NCBI RefSeq assembly: GCF_013167895.1
Contig: NZ_BLWC01000001.1
Location: 4,836,001-4,900,000, forward strand
From: Streptomyces fulvorobeus
GTDB lineage: Bacteria > Actinomycetota > Actinomycetes > Streptomycetales > Streptomycetaceae
Length of the DNA: 64,000 bases
Reading direction: 5' to 3'
A program made the translations under genes and the position numbers. This document shows positions 17,285-25,941 of the stretch, piece after piece; position 1 is the first letter of the stretch, and each line of letters begins with the position of its first letter. Under the pieces are notes generated by a model that had not been told where the DNA came from, did not search any database, and saw only the letters and a list, made by a program, of their open reading frames with translations.

Positions 17285-17977
17285 ATGAGGCTGCTGCTCG
17301 TCGAGGACGACGACCATGTCGCCGCGGCCCTGTCCGCCGTGCTCGCCCGGCACGGTTTCCAGGTCGTGCACGCCCGCAACGGCGAGGAGGCCCTGCGGGC
17401 CCTGCTCCCCGCCGACAAGGAACCCTTCGGCGTGGTGCTGCTCGACCTCGGCCTGCCCGACCAGGACGGTTACGAGGTGTGCGGCAAGATCCGCAAGCGC
17501 TCCTCGATCCCGGTGATCATGGTGACCGCACGCGCCGACGTCCGGTCGCGTATCCACGGGCTCAACCTCGGGGCGGACGACTACGTGGTCAAGCCGTACG
17601 ACACCGGCGAACTGCTCGCCCGTATCCACGCGGTCGCGCGGCGCAAGACGGCCGGTGACGAGAGCACGTCGGCAGCGGGCGACGGCCTGCTCCTGGGCCC
17701 TGTCCGGATCGAGCTGCCGACCCGCCGCGTCAGCGTCGACGGCGAGGAGGTCCAGCTCACGCGCAAGGAGTTCGATCTGCTGGCGCTGCTCGCCCAGCGC
17801 CCCGGGGTGGTCTTCCGGCGCGAGCAGATCATCAGCGAGGTGTGGCGTACGAGCTGGGAGGGGACCGGCCGCACGCTCGAGGTGCATGTGGCGTCCCTGC
17901 GTTCCAAGCTCAGGCTGCCCGCGCTGATCGAGACCGTGCGGGGCGTCGGTTACCGGCTCGTCTCGCCGTCCGCGTAA
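17285..17977 (+). CDS. gluR: OmpR-family response regulator GluR
   Basis: A 230-residue response regulator. The receiver domain has the acidic pocket EDDD (7-10), phosphoacceptor D54 in LLDLGLPD and K103 in VVKPYD. The C-terminal winged helix (QLTRKEFDLLALLAQ, then LEVHVASLRSKL) is of the OmpR/PhoB type. A strong Shine-Dalgarno sequence (AGGAGG, 17275-17280) precedes the ATG. The identity as GluR rests on its position divergent from gluABCD with a partner kinase 15 bp downstream, as in the GluR-GluK system described for S. coelicolor. Confidence 0.9.
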   Translation: MRLLLVEDDDHVAAALSAVLARHGFQVVHARNGEEALRALLPADKEPFGVVLLDLGLPDQDGYEVCGKIRKRSSIPVIMVTARADVRSRIHGLNLGADDYVVKPYDTGELLARIHAVARRKTAGDESTSAAGDGLLLGPVRIELPTRRVSVDGEEVQLTRKEFDLLALLAQRPGVVFRREQIISEVWRTSWEGTGRTLEVHVASLRSKLRLPALIETVRGVGYRLVSPSA

Positions 17978-17992
17978 GGGCGTACGTTCCCC

Positions 17993-19387
17993 GTGCACAC
18001 GCGTCTGCTTCCGCTGCTCATCATCCTCATGGCGGCCGTACTGCTCGCCCTGGGCGTTCCGCTCGCCGGGCGGGTGGCCGCCGCCGAGCAGCAGCGGCTG
18101 GTGGTGGACCGGATCGACGACACGGCGCGCTTCGCCGCGCTCGCCCAGTTCGTCAGCGTCTCCCTGCCGGGCAACGAGGAGCGCCGGCGCATCCTCCAGG
18201 CCGAGCTCGACGCGTACGACTCGGTGTACGGAATCAGGGCGGGCGTCTTCTACCGCGACGACCAGGCCCTGGCCAAGGCCCCGTCCTCCTGGATGGTGCC
18301 GACCGAGGGGGAGGGCCGACAGGCGTTCCGGGAGGCGCTGCTCGGGAGGCGCTCCCACGATCCGGGCCAGGTCTGGCCCTGGCAGACCGGACGGGTCGTC
18401 GTGGCCTCGCCCGTCGTACGGGACGGTGACGTCGTCGCCGTGGTCGTGATCGACTCACCCACCGGCGAGATGCGGTCCAGGACCCTGCGGGGCTGGGTGC
18501 TGATCGGTCTCGGTGAGGCCCTGGCCCTGCTCGTCGCCGTCGGCGCGGCCTTCCGGCTCACGGGCTGGGTGCTGCTGCCCGTGCGCATTCTGGACGCGGC
18601 CACGCACGACATCGCCAGTGGCCGGATGAGGTCCCGGGTCGCCGCTTCGGGCGGACCGCCGGAACTCCGGAGGCTGGCCCGTTCGTTCAACGAGATGGCT
18701 GACAACGTCGAAGACGTCCTGGAGCAGCAGCGCGCCTTCGTCGCCGACGCCTCGCACCAGTTGCGCAACCCGCTGGCCGCGCTGCTGCTGCGGATCGAGC
18801 TTCTCGCCCTGGAACTTCCCGAGGGCAACGAGGAGATCGCCGCGGTGCGTACGGAGGGCAAGCGCCTCGCCCAGGTCCTCGACGACCTGCTCGGCCTCGC
18901 GCTCGCCGAGCACGCGGCGGCCGACCTCCGGCTCACGGACATCGGCGCCCTCACGGCCGAGCGCGTCGCGTCGTGGCGCCCGCTGGCCGAGGAGAAGGGG
19001 GTGCGGCTCCTCCATGACGGGCTGTCGGCCGTCACGGGCTGGGCGGACCCGATCGCGCTCTCCAGCGCGCTCGACGCCGTCATCGACAACGCCCTCAAGT
19101 TCACGCCGTCCGACGAGGACGTACGGGTCACCGTCGCCTCCACGGGAGACAGCGTCACCGTACGGGTCGCCGACCGGGGGCCCGGACTGACCGGTGAGGA
19201 GCTGGAGCGCGTCGGCGACCGCTTCTGGCGCAGCAACCGCCACCAGAACGTCAAGGGCTCCGGGCTGGGCCTCTCCATCTCGCGCGCCCTGCTCACCGCG
19301 GGCCGGGGCTCGATCGCGTACGCCCGCAACGAGCCCCACGGGCTCCGGGTGACGGTGACCGTCCCGCGCCACCCTCCCCACGCGTGA
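17993..19387 (+). CDS. gluK: Sensor histidine kinase GluK
   Basis: A 464-residue membrane kinase. Helix 1 spans about residues 5-28, an extracytoplasmic sensor region about 30-165, and helix 2 about 167-198, followed by HAMP, the phosphoacceptor segment ASHQLRNPL (H255) and an ATPase domain with N box (DAVIDNALKFTP), G1 (DRGPGLTGEE) and G2 (KGSGLGLSIS). It starts with a GTG at 17993, 15 bp after gluR. In S. coelicolor the equivalent kinase senses extracellular glutamate. The convergent TAXI-type binding protein next door could be an accessory to sensing. Confidence 0.9.
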   Translation: MHTRLLPLLIILMAAVLLALGVPLAGRVAAAEQQRLVVDRIDDTARFAALAQFVSVSLPGNEERRRILQAELDAYDSVYGIRAGVFYRDDQALAKAPSSWMVPTEGEGRQAFREALLGRRSHDPGQVWPWQTGRVVVASPVVRDGDVVAVVVIDSPTGEMRSRTLRGWVLIGLGEALALLVAVGAAFRLTGWVLLPVRILDAATHDIASGRMRSRVAASGGPPELRRLARSFNEMADNVEDVLEQQRAFVADASHQLRNPLAALLLRIELLALELPEGNEEIAAVRTEGKRLAQVLDDLLGLALAEHAAADLRLTDIGALTAERVASWRPLAEEKGVRLLHDGLSAVTGWADPIALSSALDAVIDNALKFTPSDEDVRVTVASTGDSVTVRVADRGPGLTGEELERVGDRFWRSNRHQNVKGSGLGLSISRALLTAGRGSIAYARNEPHGLRVTVTVPRHPPHA

Positions 19388-19402
19388 GCGGTCCGGACCG
19401 CG

Positions 19403-20401
19403 CTACGGCTTGACCGACCGGTAGTAGCGCCTGGCCCCCTCGTGCAGCGGCAGCGGATCGGTGTAGATGGCCGTCCGCATGTCCACGACCTGCGCCGAGT
19501 GCACCTCACGCCCGATGCCGTCGCGGCTGGCGATCACTGTCCGGGTGAACGCCTCGGTCATCGCCGGGTCGGTACGGTCCGTGGTGACCAGCAGATTGGC
19601 GACGGCGACCGTCGGCACGGCCTGCCCCTGCTGCGCGTTGAGGTAGGCGTCGGCCGGCATCACCGCGGAGCGGTAGTAGCGAGTCGATCCGCCGACCGCC
19701 TGGAGCCGGGTGATCAGCGGGTCACCGAGCGGCACCAGCCGGATGGGCAGCCGCTCCGACAGCTCCTGCACGGCGTTGGTGGGCAGTCCGCCGGACCAGA
19801 AGAAGGCGTCGAGCGTGCCGTTCGCCAGCCGGGTGGGCATCGTGTCGATGCCCACCGGCACCGGGACGACGCTCTTCGCCGGATCGAGGTCCGCCGCGCC
19901 CATCAGCCGGTCCGCGACCAGGCGCACCCCCGAGCCGGGCTGCCCCACGCCCACCCGCTTGCCCCGCAGGTCGGCGACCTCCTGCACGTCCGAGTCGCGC
20001 GGTACGACGAGCTGCACGTAGTCGTCGTACAGCCGCGCGCAGGCGCGCAGGCGCTGGGCGCCGGGACGGCCGCTCTGCATGAAGGTGGCGACGGCGTCGG
20101 CGGTGGCGATGGTGAAGTCCGCCTTCCCCGTCGCGACCCGTTCGATGTTCTGCTGGGAGCCCTCACTGGTCTGCAGCCGTACGGACACCTCGGGCAGGTC
20201 CGTGCCCAGCGCTTCTTCGAGCCGCTCGCCGTACCGCTGGTAGACCCCGTTGCGCACCCCGGTGGAGAAGGTCAGCGAGCCCGTGGGCGAGGACTCCCCG
20301 ATGGGCAGCACCCACCACAGCAGCAGCCCCAGGACGACCGTTACCACCGCACCGCCCTGAAGGGTGCGTCGTCGGTCGAATCGGGACAGTACGGAGAGCA
20401 T
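19403..20401 (-). CDS. TAXI family TRAP-type solute-binding protein, membrane anchored
   Basis: A 332-residue protein with one N-terminal membrane helix (about residues 16-34, no lipobox) and a TAXI (TRAP-associated extracytoplasmic immunogenic) domain: FSTGVRNGVYQRYGERL, TSEGSQQNIERVATGKADF and LRGKRVGVGQPGSG are typical. TAXI proteins bind small carboxylates such as glutamate or 2-oxoglutarate. No TRAP permease gene is in the window. The gene converges on gluK with only 15 bp between stops, which raises the possibility of a sensing rather than transport role. Confidence 0.87.
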   Translation of the reverse strand: MLSVLSRFDRRRTLQGGAVVTVVLGLLLWWVLPIGESSPTGSLTFSTGVRNGVYQRYGERLEEALGTDLPEVSVRLQTSEGSQQNIERVATGKADFTIATADAVATFMQSGRPGAQRLRACARLYDDYVQLVVPRDSDVQEVADLRGKRVGVGQPGSGVRLVADRLMGAADLDPAKSVVPVPVGIDTMPTRLANGTLDAFFWSGGLPTNAVQELSERLPIRLVPLGDPLITRLQAVGGSTRYYRSAVMPADAYLNAQQGQAVPTVAVANLLVTTDRTDPAMTEAFTRTVIASRDGIGREVHSAQVVDMRTAIYTDPLPLHEGARRYYRSVKP

Positions 20402-20521
20402 GGCGCGATCCTGCCAGCCACTCCCCGTAATGGCCAGGCCCCGGCTCGGGACCCGGTGCCGTGAGCCCGCACCGGTAGTCCGGCGGCGAGGGGCGTCCCG
20501 CGAACCGCCTACCCTTGTCGC

Positions 20522-22039
20522 ATGAGCAGCGGCAACCGGAGCGAAGCAGTGGACGTCCAGAAGAGCTACGAGGTACGCACTTACGGGTGCCAGATGAACG
20601 TCCACGACTCGGAACGGCTGTCGGGGCTCCTGGAGGACGCCGGATACGTCCGTGCGCCCGCCGGCGCGGACGGTGACGCCGATGTCGTGGTCTTCAACAC
20701 CTGCGCCGTGCGGGAGAACGCCGACAACAAGCTCTACGGCAACCTCGGCCGGCTCGCTCCGATGAAGACCAAGCGCCCCGGGATGCAGATCGCCGTCGGC
20801 GGCTGTCTCGCGCAGAAGGACCGCGACACCATCGTCAAGCGCGCCCCGTGGGTGGACGTCGTCTTCGGTACGCACAACATCGGCAAGCTCCCGGTACTGC
20901 TGGAGCGCGCCCGCGTCCAGGAGGAGGCGCAGATCGAGATCGCCGAGTCCCTGGAAGCCTTCCCCTCCACGCTCCCCACCCGCCGTGAGTCCGCCTACGC
21001 CGCGTGGGTGTCGATCTCCGTCGGATGCAACAACACGTGCACCTTCTGCATCGTCCCGGCGCTGCGCGGCAAGGAGAAGGACCGCAGGACAGGCGACATC
21101 CTCGCCGAGATCGAGGCGCTCGTCTCCGAGGGCGTGTCCGAGGTGACCCTGCTGGGCCAGAACGTCAACGCGTACGGCTCCGACATCGGCGACCGGGAAG
21201 CGTTCTCCAAGCTGCTGCGTGCCTGTGGCGCCATCGAGGGCCTGGAGCGGGTCCGCTTCACCTCCCCGCACCCGCGTGACTTCACGGACGACGTGATCGC
21301 CGCCATGGCTGAGACCCCCAACGTGATGCCGCAGCTCCACATGCCGATGCAGTCGGGCTCGGACACCATCCTCAAGGCCATGCGCCGCTCGTACCGGCAG
21401 GAGCGTTTCCTCGGAATCATCGAGAAGGTGCGTGCCGCCATGCCGGACGCCGCCATCTCGACCGACATCATCGTGGGCTTCCCCGGCGAGACCGAGGAGG
21501 ACTTCGAGCAGACGATGCACGCGGTCCGCGAGGCGCGCTTCGCCAACGCCTTCACCTTCCAGTACTCCAAGCGCCCCGGGACGCCCGCGGCCGACATGGA
21601 GGGCCAGATCCCCAAGGCGGTCGTCCAGGAGCGGTACATGCGCCTGTCGGCCCTCCAGGAGGCGATCTCCTGGGAGGAGAACAAGAAGCAGGTGGGCCGC
21701 ACCCTGGAGGTCATGGTGGCCGAGGGCGAGGGCCGCAAGGACGGCTCCACGCACCGCCTCTCCGGCCGCGCACCCGACAACCGCCTGGTCCACTTCACCA
21801 AGCCCGCCCAGGAGGTGCGCCCCGGTGACGTGGTGACGGTCGACATCACGTACGCGGCTCCGCACCACCTGCTCGCCGAGGGCGCCCCCCTGGGCGTGCG
21901 CCGCACGCGCTCGGGCGACGCCTGGGGGGCACGCACCGCCGCCGCGGCCAAGCCCGCCGGTGTGATGCTGGGCCTGCCGGGCATCGGAGCGCCGGCCCCG
22001 CTGCCGGCCGCTTCCGCTCCCGGCTGCGGCCGCGACTGA
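20522..22039 (+). CDS. miaB: tRNA-2-methylthio-N6-dimethylallyladenosine synthase MiaB
   Basis: A 505-residue radical-SAM methylthiotransferase that converts i6A37 to ms2i6A37 in tRNAs reading U-starting codons. The three auxiliary-cluster cysteines are C23 (YGCQMN), C61 (FNTCAVRENA) and C95 (VGGCLAQ). The radical-SAM motif is CNNTCTFC (C169, C173, C176). A C-terminal TRAM domain (about 390-450) is followed by a Streptomyces-specific Ala/Pro-rich tail. It precedes an extradiol-dioxygenase-like gene and miaA, whose product is its substrate, i6A. Confidence 0.96.
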   Translation: MSSGNRSEAVDVQKSYEVRTYGCQMNVHDSERLSGLLEDAGYVRAPAGADGDADVVVFNTCAVRENADNKLYGNLGRLAPMKTKRPGMQIAVGGCLAQKDRDTIVKRAPWVDVVFGTHNIGKLPVLLERARVQEEAQIEIAESLEAFPSTLPTRRESAYAAWVSISVGCNNTCTFCIVPALRGKEKDRRTGDILAEIEALVSEGVSEVTLLGQNVNAYGSDIGDREAFSKLLRACGAIEGLERVRFTSPHPRDFTDDVIAAMAETPNVMPQLHMPMQSGSDTILKAMRRSYRQERFLGIIEKVRAAMPDAAISTDIIVGFPGETEEDFEQTMHAVREARFANAFTFQYSKRPGTPAADMEGQIPKAVVQERYMRLSALQEAISWEENKKQVGRTLEVMVAEGEGRKDGSTHRLSGRAPDNRLVHFTKPAQEVRPGDVVTVDITYAAPHHLLAEGAPLGVRRTRSGDAWGARTAAAAKPAGVMLGLPGIGAPAPLPAASAPGCGRD

Positions 22040-22100
22040 CGCCTTCGCACTCCGGAGATCTTCACGGTGCGCGGAGATCTTCCCCAGTACGCTGACCGGC

Positions 22101-22820
22101 ATGCTTGTCGCTGCCGCCGTCTGCCCCTGTCCGCCGCTCCTGGTCCCCGAGGTCGCCGCCGGAGCGGCGTCCGAGCTCGACGACGCGCGGACCGCGTGCG
22201 CGGACGCCCTGGGTGTCCTCGCCGCGGCCCGCCCTGATCTGCTGATCGTCGTCGGGCCCGCCGACGACGGCCACGCGGGGCCCTATCCCGCCGGATCGAC
22301 CGGCTCCTTCGAGGGGTTCGGAGTCGCCCTCTCCGTCCGCCTCGGCAGCCCGCCGGGCGACACCGCTGCGGCGGGGCGGGCGCTGCCGTCCTCGCTGGCA
22401 CTGGGCGCGTGGCTGGTGGACCGGGCGCGGTGGTCGGGCGCCGCGGTCGAGGGGCTGGCCGTGGGGGAGCGGCTGCCGGCCGACAGCTGCGCCCTGACCG
22501 GCAAGGAACTGGCGGCCAGGGCCGACCGGGTCGCCCTGCTGGTGATGGGCGACGGAAGCGCCTGCCGCACGGTGAAGGCACCCGGATACCTGGACGAGCG
22601 CGCGGCGGACTTCGATACGGCCGCGACCCGTGCCCTGGGTGACGCGGACCTTCCCGCTCTGAGCTCGCTCGACGCGGCGCTGGCGTACACGCTCAAGGCG
22701 GCCGGCCGGGCGCCCTGGCAGGTGCTCGCGGGGGCGGCGGATGGCGCGGGCCTGGCCGGACAGCTGCTGTACGCGGACGCCCCGTACGGCGTCGGCTACA
22801 CCGTCGCCGCGTGGTCCTGA
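22101..22820 (+). CDS. Class III extradiol dioxygenase-like protein, function unknown
   Basis: A 239-residue protein beginning MLVAAAVCPCPPLLVPEVAAG, typical of the actinobacterial family annotated as class III extradiol ring-cleavage dioxygenase (LigB-like) between miaB and miaA. The fold is suggested by PDLLIVVGPADDGHAGPYP and LLVMGDGSA. The usual pair of iron-binding histidines is not obvious, so dioxygenase activity is doubtful. Its conserved place between two tRNA A37 modification genes is suggestive, but no role is known to me. It ends before a strong hairpin at 22843. Confidence 0.75.
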   Translation: MLVAAAVCPCPPLLVPEVAAGAASELDDARTACADALGVLAAARPDLLIVVGPADDGHAGPYPAGSTGSFEGFGVALSVRLGSPPGDTAAAGRALPSSLALGAWLVDRARWSGAAVEGLAVGERLPADSCALTGKELAARADRVALLVMGDGSACRTVKAPGYLDERAADFDTAATRALGDADLPALSSLDAALAYTLKAAGRAPWQVLAGAADGAGLAGQLLYADAPYGVGYTVAAWS

Positions 22821-22842
22821 CGAACCGCCGTGACCTACCCGT

Positions 22843-22886
22843 ACGTGAGGGGGCCCGGAGCGCATCGGCTCCGGACCCCCTCACGT
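22843..22886. terminator. Bidirectional hairpin terminator
   Basis: Two 19-nt arms (22843-22861 and 22868-22886), starting ACGTGAGGGGG and ending CCCCCTCACGT, pair with a single mismatch around loop GCATCG. It lies between the convergent dioxygenase-like and antitoxin genes and could end transcription from both sides. Confidence 0.85.
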
Positions 22887-22901
22887 CCCGGACCGCCGAG
22901 G

Positions 22902-23141
22902 TCAGGCGGTCGGCGGCTTGGCGCCGCCCCCGTCCTTGTGGCCCAGCCGGTCCACGGCGTCCTTCGCCTTCTGGGTGCCGGTCACGATCTTGTCGCTGTA
23001 CTTGCCCTTGGTCTTCTGATCGACCGTTCGCGCGGCCTTGTCGAGACCCTGCTCGATCTTGCCCCCGTGCTGGTGCGCGAGGTCGCCGACCTTGTCCTTG
23101 GCCGGAGCGAGCTTGGCCTTGAGGTTGTCCAGGAAGCCCAT
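22902..23141 (-). CDS. Rv0909-family antitoxin-like protein
   Basis: A 79-residue Lys/Asp-rich protein (MGFLDNLKAKLAPAKDKVGD) with predicted amphipathic helices, matching the small actinobacterial family annotated as antitoxin (Rv0909 / MT0933-like). No toxin gene accompanies it; the neighbours are a terminator and the divergent miaA. Many Streptomyces carry several such solo copies, and the antitoxin name is inherited rather than tested for these. Confidence 0.75.
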   Translation of the reverse strand: MGFLDNLKAKLAPAKDKVGDLAHQHGGKIEQGLDKAARTVDQKTKGKYSDKIVTGTQKAKDAVDRLGHKDGGGAKPPTA

Positions 23142-23381
23142 GGGTCGCCTTTCGTGCGGTGGAGACTGTGCTCGGGCGTGTTCTCCCGCTCCATTATCCG
23201 CCGCCTCGTCGAGGGGCGGTGCGGACGAGAGCGGGGAGGCAATACGTGTACGGGATATTTGTACAACATTTTACCCAGGCGTGCGCCCGCCCCATAAGAG
23301 CTTTCCCGTCGTTCTCCGCGCCCACGGCCCCGCATGCCCGTCCTGTTCGGGAAGTGTCCCGGTCTTTGGGAGACTGGGGCG

Positions 23382-24320
23382 GTGAGAACACCAGCTCCCA
23401 CCCCCCGCGTCATCACCGTCGTAGGCCCCACCGCGGCCGGCAAGTCCGATCTCGGGGTATTCCTCGCCCAGCGGCTCGGTGGCGAAGTGGTCAACGCGGA
23501 CTCCATGCAGCTCTACCGGGGGATGGACATCGGTACGGCCAAGTTGACGCTCCCCGAGCGCGGCGGCGTCCCGCACCGGCTCCTGGACATCTGGGACGTC
23601 ACCGAGGCGGCGAGCGTCGCCGAGTACCAGCGGCTGGCCCGCGCCGAGATCGACCGGCTGCTGGCCGAGAACCGCACCCCCGTCCTGGTGGGTGGTTCAG
23701 GGCTCTACCTGAAGGGCGCCGTCGACGCCCTGGAGTTCCCCGGTACGGACCCCGAGGTGCGCGCACGGCTGGAGCGGGAGTGCGAACGGGACGGCTCGGG
23801 CGCCCTGCACGCCCGGCTCGCCGCCGCGGACCCGGCGGCCGCCCGCGCCATCCTGCCGAGCAACGGACGCCGCATCGTGCGTGCCCTGGAGGTGATCGAG
23901 ATCACGGGCAAGCCCTTCACGGCCAACCTCCCGGGTGACGAACCGGTCTACGACGCCGTGCAGATCGGGGTGGACGTCGGCCGCCCCGAACTCGACGAGC
24001 GGATCTCCGTCCGCGTCGACCGGATGTGGGAGGCCGGCCTCGTCGAGGAGGTGCGTGCCCTGGAAGCCCTGGGGCTGCGTGAGGGGCGCACGGCCTCCCG
24101 CGCGCTCGGCTATCAGCAGGTGCTCGCGGCGCTCGCGGGCGAGTGCACCGAGGACGAGGCGCGCGCCGAGACGGTGCGCGCCACCAAGCGGTTCGCGCGC
24201 CGGCAGGACTCCTGGTTCCGCCGCGACCCGCGCGTCCACTGGCTGAATGGTGCCGCCGACCGGCGCGCGGAACTCCCGCAACTGGCGCTGGCGTTGGTCG
24301 AACGAGCGGTTACAGCCTGA
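23382..24320 (+). CDS. miaA: tRNA dimethylallyltransferase MiaA
   Basis: A 312-residue enzyme that transfers dimethylallyl from DMAPP to A37 of tRNA, giving i6A, the substrate of MiaB. The P-loop GPTAAGKS is at residues 15-22, the tRNA-binding DSMQLYRGMDIGTAK follows, and SGLYLKG and the C-terminal TKRFARRQDSWFRRD are conserved. The GTG at 23382 was chosen because the P-loop then sits at the usual distance; the longer frame from 23334 adds an unrelated 16 residues. Divergent from the antitoxin-like gene. Confidence 0.96.
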   Translation: MRTPAPTPRVITVVGPTAAGKSDLGVFLAQRLGGEVVNADSMQLYRGMDIGTAKLTLPERGGVPHRLLDIWDVTEAASVAEYQRLARAEIDRLLAENRTPVLVGGSGLYLKGAVDALEFPGTDPEVRARLERECERDGSGALHARLAAADPAAARAILPSNGRRIVRALEVIEITGKPFTANLPGDEPVYDAVQIGVDVGRPELDERISVRVDRMWEAGLVEEVRALEALGLREGRTASRALGYQQVLAALAGECTEDEARAETVRATKRFARRQDSWFRRDPRVHWLNGAADRRAELPQLALALVERAVTA

Positions 24321-24427
24321 TCACGTGATGGCATCGGGACGCTCCGCCCGTCCTTCCCTCGCCCGTGAGCGTGCCATCATCGAGCATCGATCGACCAGTG
24401 GAGTCCGAGTTGGGAGGGCGCGTGGCG

Positions 24428-24865
24428 ATGGAGGCCGGCCCTCGCGACACAGACCGGGACGTACCGGGTACGCACCACGAGGCGGGACGTCTGAGCCCTG
24501 ACGGGCCCGACGAGCACGACGTGACCCCCGAGGTCGAGGTCGAGCTGCGCCCCGCCCGCCGGCTGCGCATCTGGCAGCTCGCGCCGATCGTCATGCTCGC
24601 CGCACTCGGCTCGCTGATGTTCGCCTTCCCGCTCGCCTTCGAGTTCGGCGACGGCGGCGCCATCGTGGCGATGCTGGGCCTGCTGATCAGCTGCTGCGCC
24701 GCGGGCTGGGGCATGATGGCCGCCCGCCGCGTCGGCCACACCTGGCCCGGCCTGCCCGCCAGGGGCTCCGGCGAGCGCCCTGACTGGCGGGTGCTGGCCC
24801 TGTACGTGATCGTCGGCACCGGGCTGGTCGCGCTTGCCGTCTGGCGCGTCGCCCGGCTGCGCTGA
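24428..24865 (+). CDS. Small membrane protein between miaA and dapF
   Basis: About 145 residues. An acidic N-terminal region of 45 residues is followed by three hydrophobic helices: LAPIVMLAALGSLMFAFPLA, IVAMLGLLISCCAAGWGMMA and VLALYVIVGTGLVALAVWRV. No known domain recognised. The ATG at 24428 has GGGAGGG 9 nt upstream (24412-24418); a GTG at 24422 and an ATG at 24365 are alternatives. It probably belongs to the miaA-dapF transcription unit. Conserved hypothetical in Streptomyces by position. Confidence 0.7.
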   Translation: MEAGPRDTDRDVPGTHHEAGRLSPDGPDEHDVTPEVEVELRPARRLRIWQLAPIVMLAALGSLMFAFPLAFEFGDGGAIVAMLGLLISCCAAGWGMMAARRVGHTWPGLPARGSGERPDWRVLALYVIVGTGLVALAVWRVARLR

Positions 24866-24929
24866 CCCGGCGCTCCTTCCGTGCGGTCCGCCTTCGCGGG
24901 CTGTCGGTGGCGGCTCGTACAGTTGCTCC

Positions 24930-25802
24930 GTGAGCACTTCGCAGATCGCCTTCCTCAAGGGTCACGGCACCGAGAACGACTTCGTGATCATCCCCGACCC
25001 GGACAACGGCACAGACCTGCCCGCGTCCGTCGTGGCCCGGCTGTGCGATCGTCGCGCCGGCATCGGTGGCGACGGTCTGCTGCACGTCGTACGCTCCGCC
25101 GCGCACCCGGAGGCGCGGGCCATGGCGGCGGAGGCCGAGTGGTTCATGGACTATCGCAACGCGGACGGCTCCGTGGCCGAGATGTGCGGCAACGGCGTCC
25201 GGGTCTTCGCCCGCCACCTCCAGCGGGCCGGACTCGTCGCAGAGGGCGACCTCGCCGTCGCCACCCGGGGCGGCGTCAAGCGGGTGCACATCGCCGGTGA
25301 CGGCGACATCACCGTCTCCATGGGGAAGCGCGTGCTCCCCCAGGAGCACGTCACGGTCACGGTGGACGGCCGCAGCCGGCCCACCCGCAACGTGAACATG
25401 GGCAATCCCCACGCCGTGGTGTTCGTCGAGGACCTGGCCCACGCCGGCGACCTGTACTCCGCGCCGGAGTTCGCTCCCGCCGCCGTCTACCCCGACGGTG
25501 TCAACATCGAGTTCGTCGTCGGCCGGGGGCCCCGCCACGTCGCCATGCGTGTGCATGAGCGCGGCTCCGGCGAGACACGCTCCTGCGGTACGGGAGCCTG
25601 CGCCGTGGCCGTCGCGGCGGCCCGCAGGGACGGCGTCGACCCCGAGCTCACCGGAAGCCCCGTGACGTACAGGGTGGACCTGCCCGGCGGCACGCTGATG
25701 ATCACCGAGCACCCGGACGGGGCCGTCGACATGACGGGACCCGCCGTGATCGTCGCCGAGGGGTTCATCGACCCGGCCCTGCTCGAAACCGTGCACGGAT
25801 AG
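24930..25802 (+). CDS. dapF: Diaminopimelate epimerase
   Basis: A 290-residue PLP-independent epimerase interconverting LL- and meso-diaminopimelate for lysine and peptidoglycan synthesis. The two catalytic cysteines are present: C86 in EMCGNGVR and C219 in TRSCGTGACA. FLKGHGTENDFV at the N-terminus is typical of actinobacterial DapF. The start GTG at 24930 gives the family N-terminus; the frame extends upstream to 24834 into non-homologous sequence. Streptomyces uses LL-DAP in its wall, so the enzyme mainly supplies meso-DAP for lysine. Confidence 0.96.
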   Translation: MSTSQIAFLKGHGTENDFVIIPDPDNGTDLPASVVARLCDRRAGIGGDGLLHVVRSAAHPEARAMAAEAEWFMDYRNADGSVAEMCGNGVRVFARHLQRAGLVAEGDLAVATRGGVKRVHIAGDGDITVSMGKRVLPQEHVTVTVDGRSRPTRNVNMGNPHAVVFVEDLAHAGDLYSAPEFAPAAVYPDGVNIEFVVGRGPRHVAMRVHERGSGETRSCGTGACAVAVAAARRDGVDPELTGSPVTYRVDLPGGTLMITEHPDGAVDMTGPAVIVAEGFIDPALLETVHG

Positions 25803-25941
25803 GACTTCGCTCGAATGGGTGATCCGTTTCATGCTGACCGAGAGCCGGACTGCGCCACGTGGTGGGGTCGGTAGCATCAAGCACCGGCCCCGGGACGCAT
25901 CCGCGCCTCCTCGCCGCCGGCCGACGTCGCCGGAGGTGCCC

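Noticed and set aside
19403..22102. Single 899-residue protein joining miaB-antisense sequence to the TAXI protein
   Set aside because: Only the last 332 residues (from ATG 20401) have family features; the rest is antisense to miaB.
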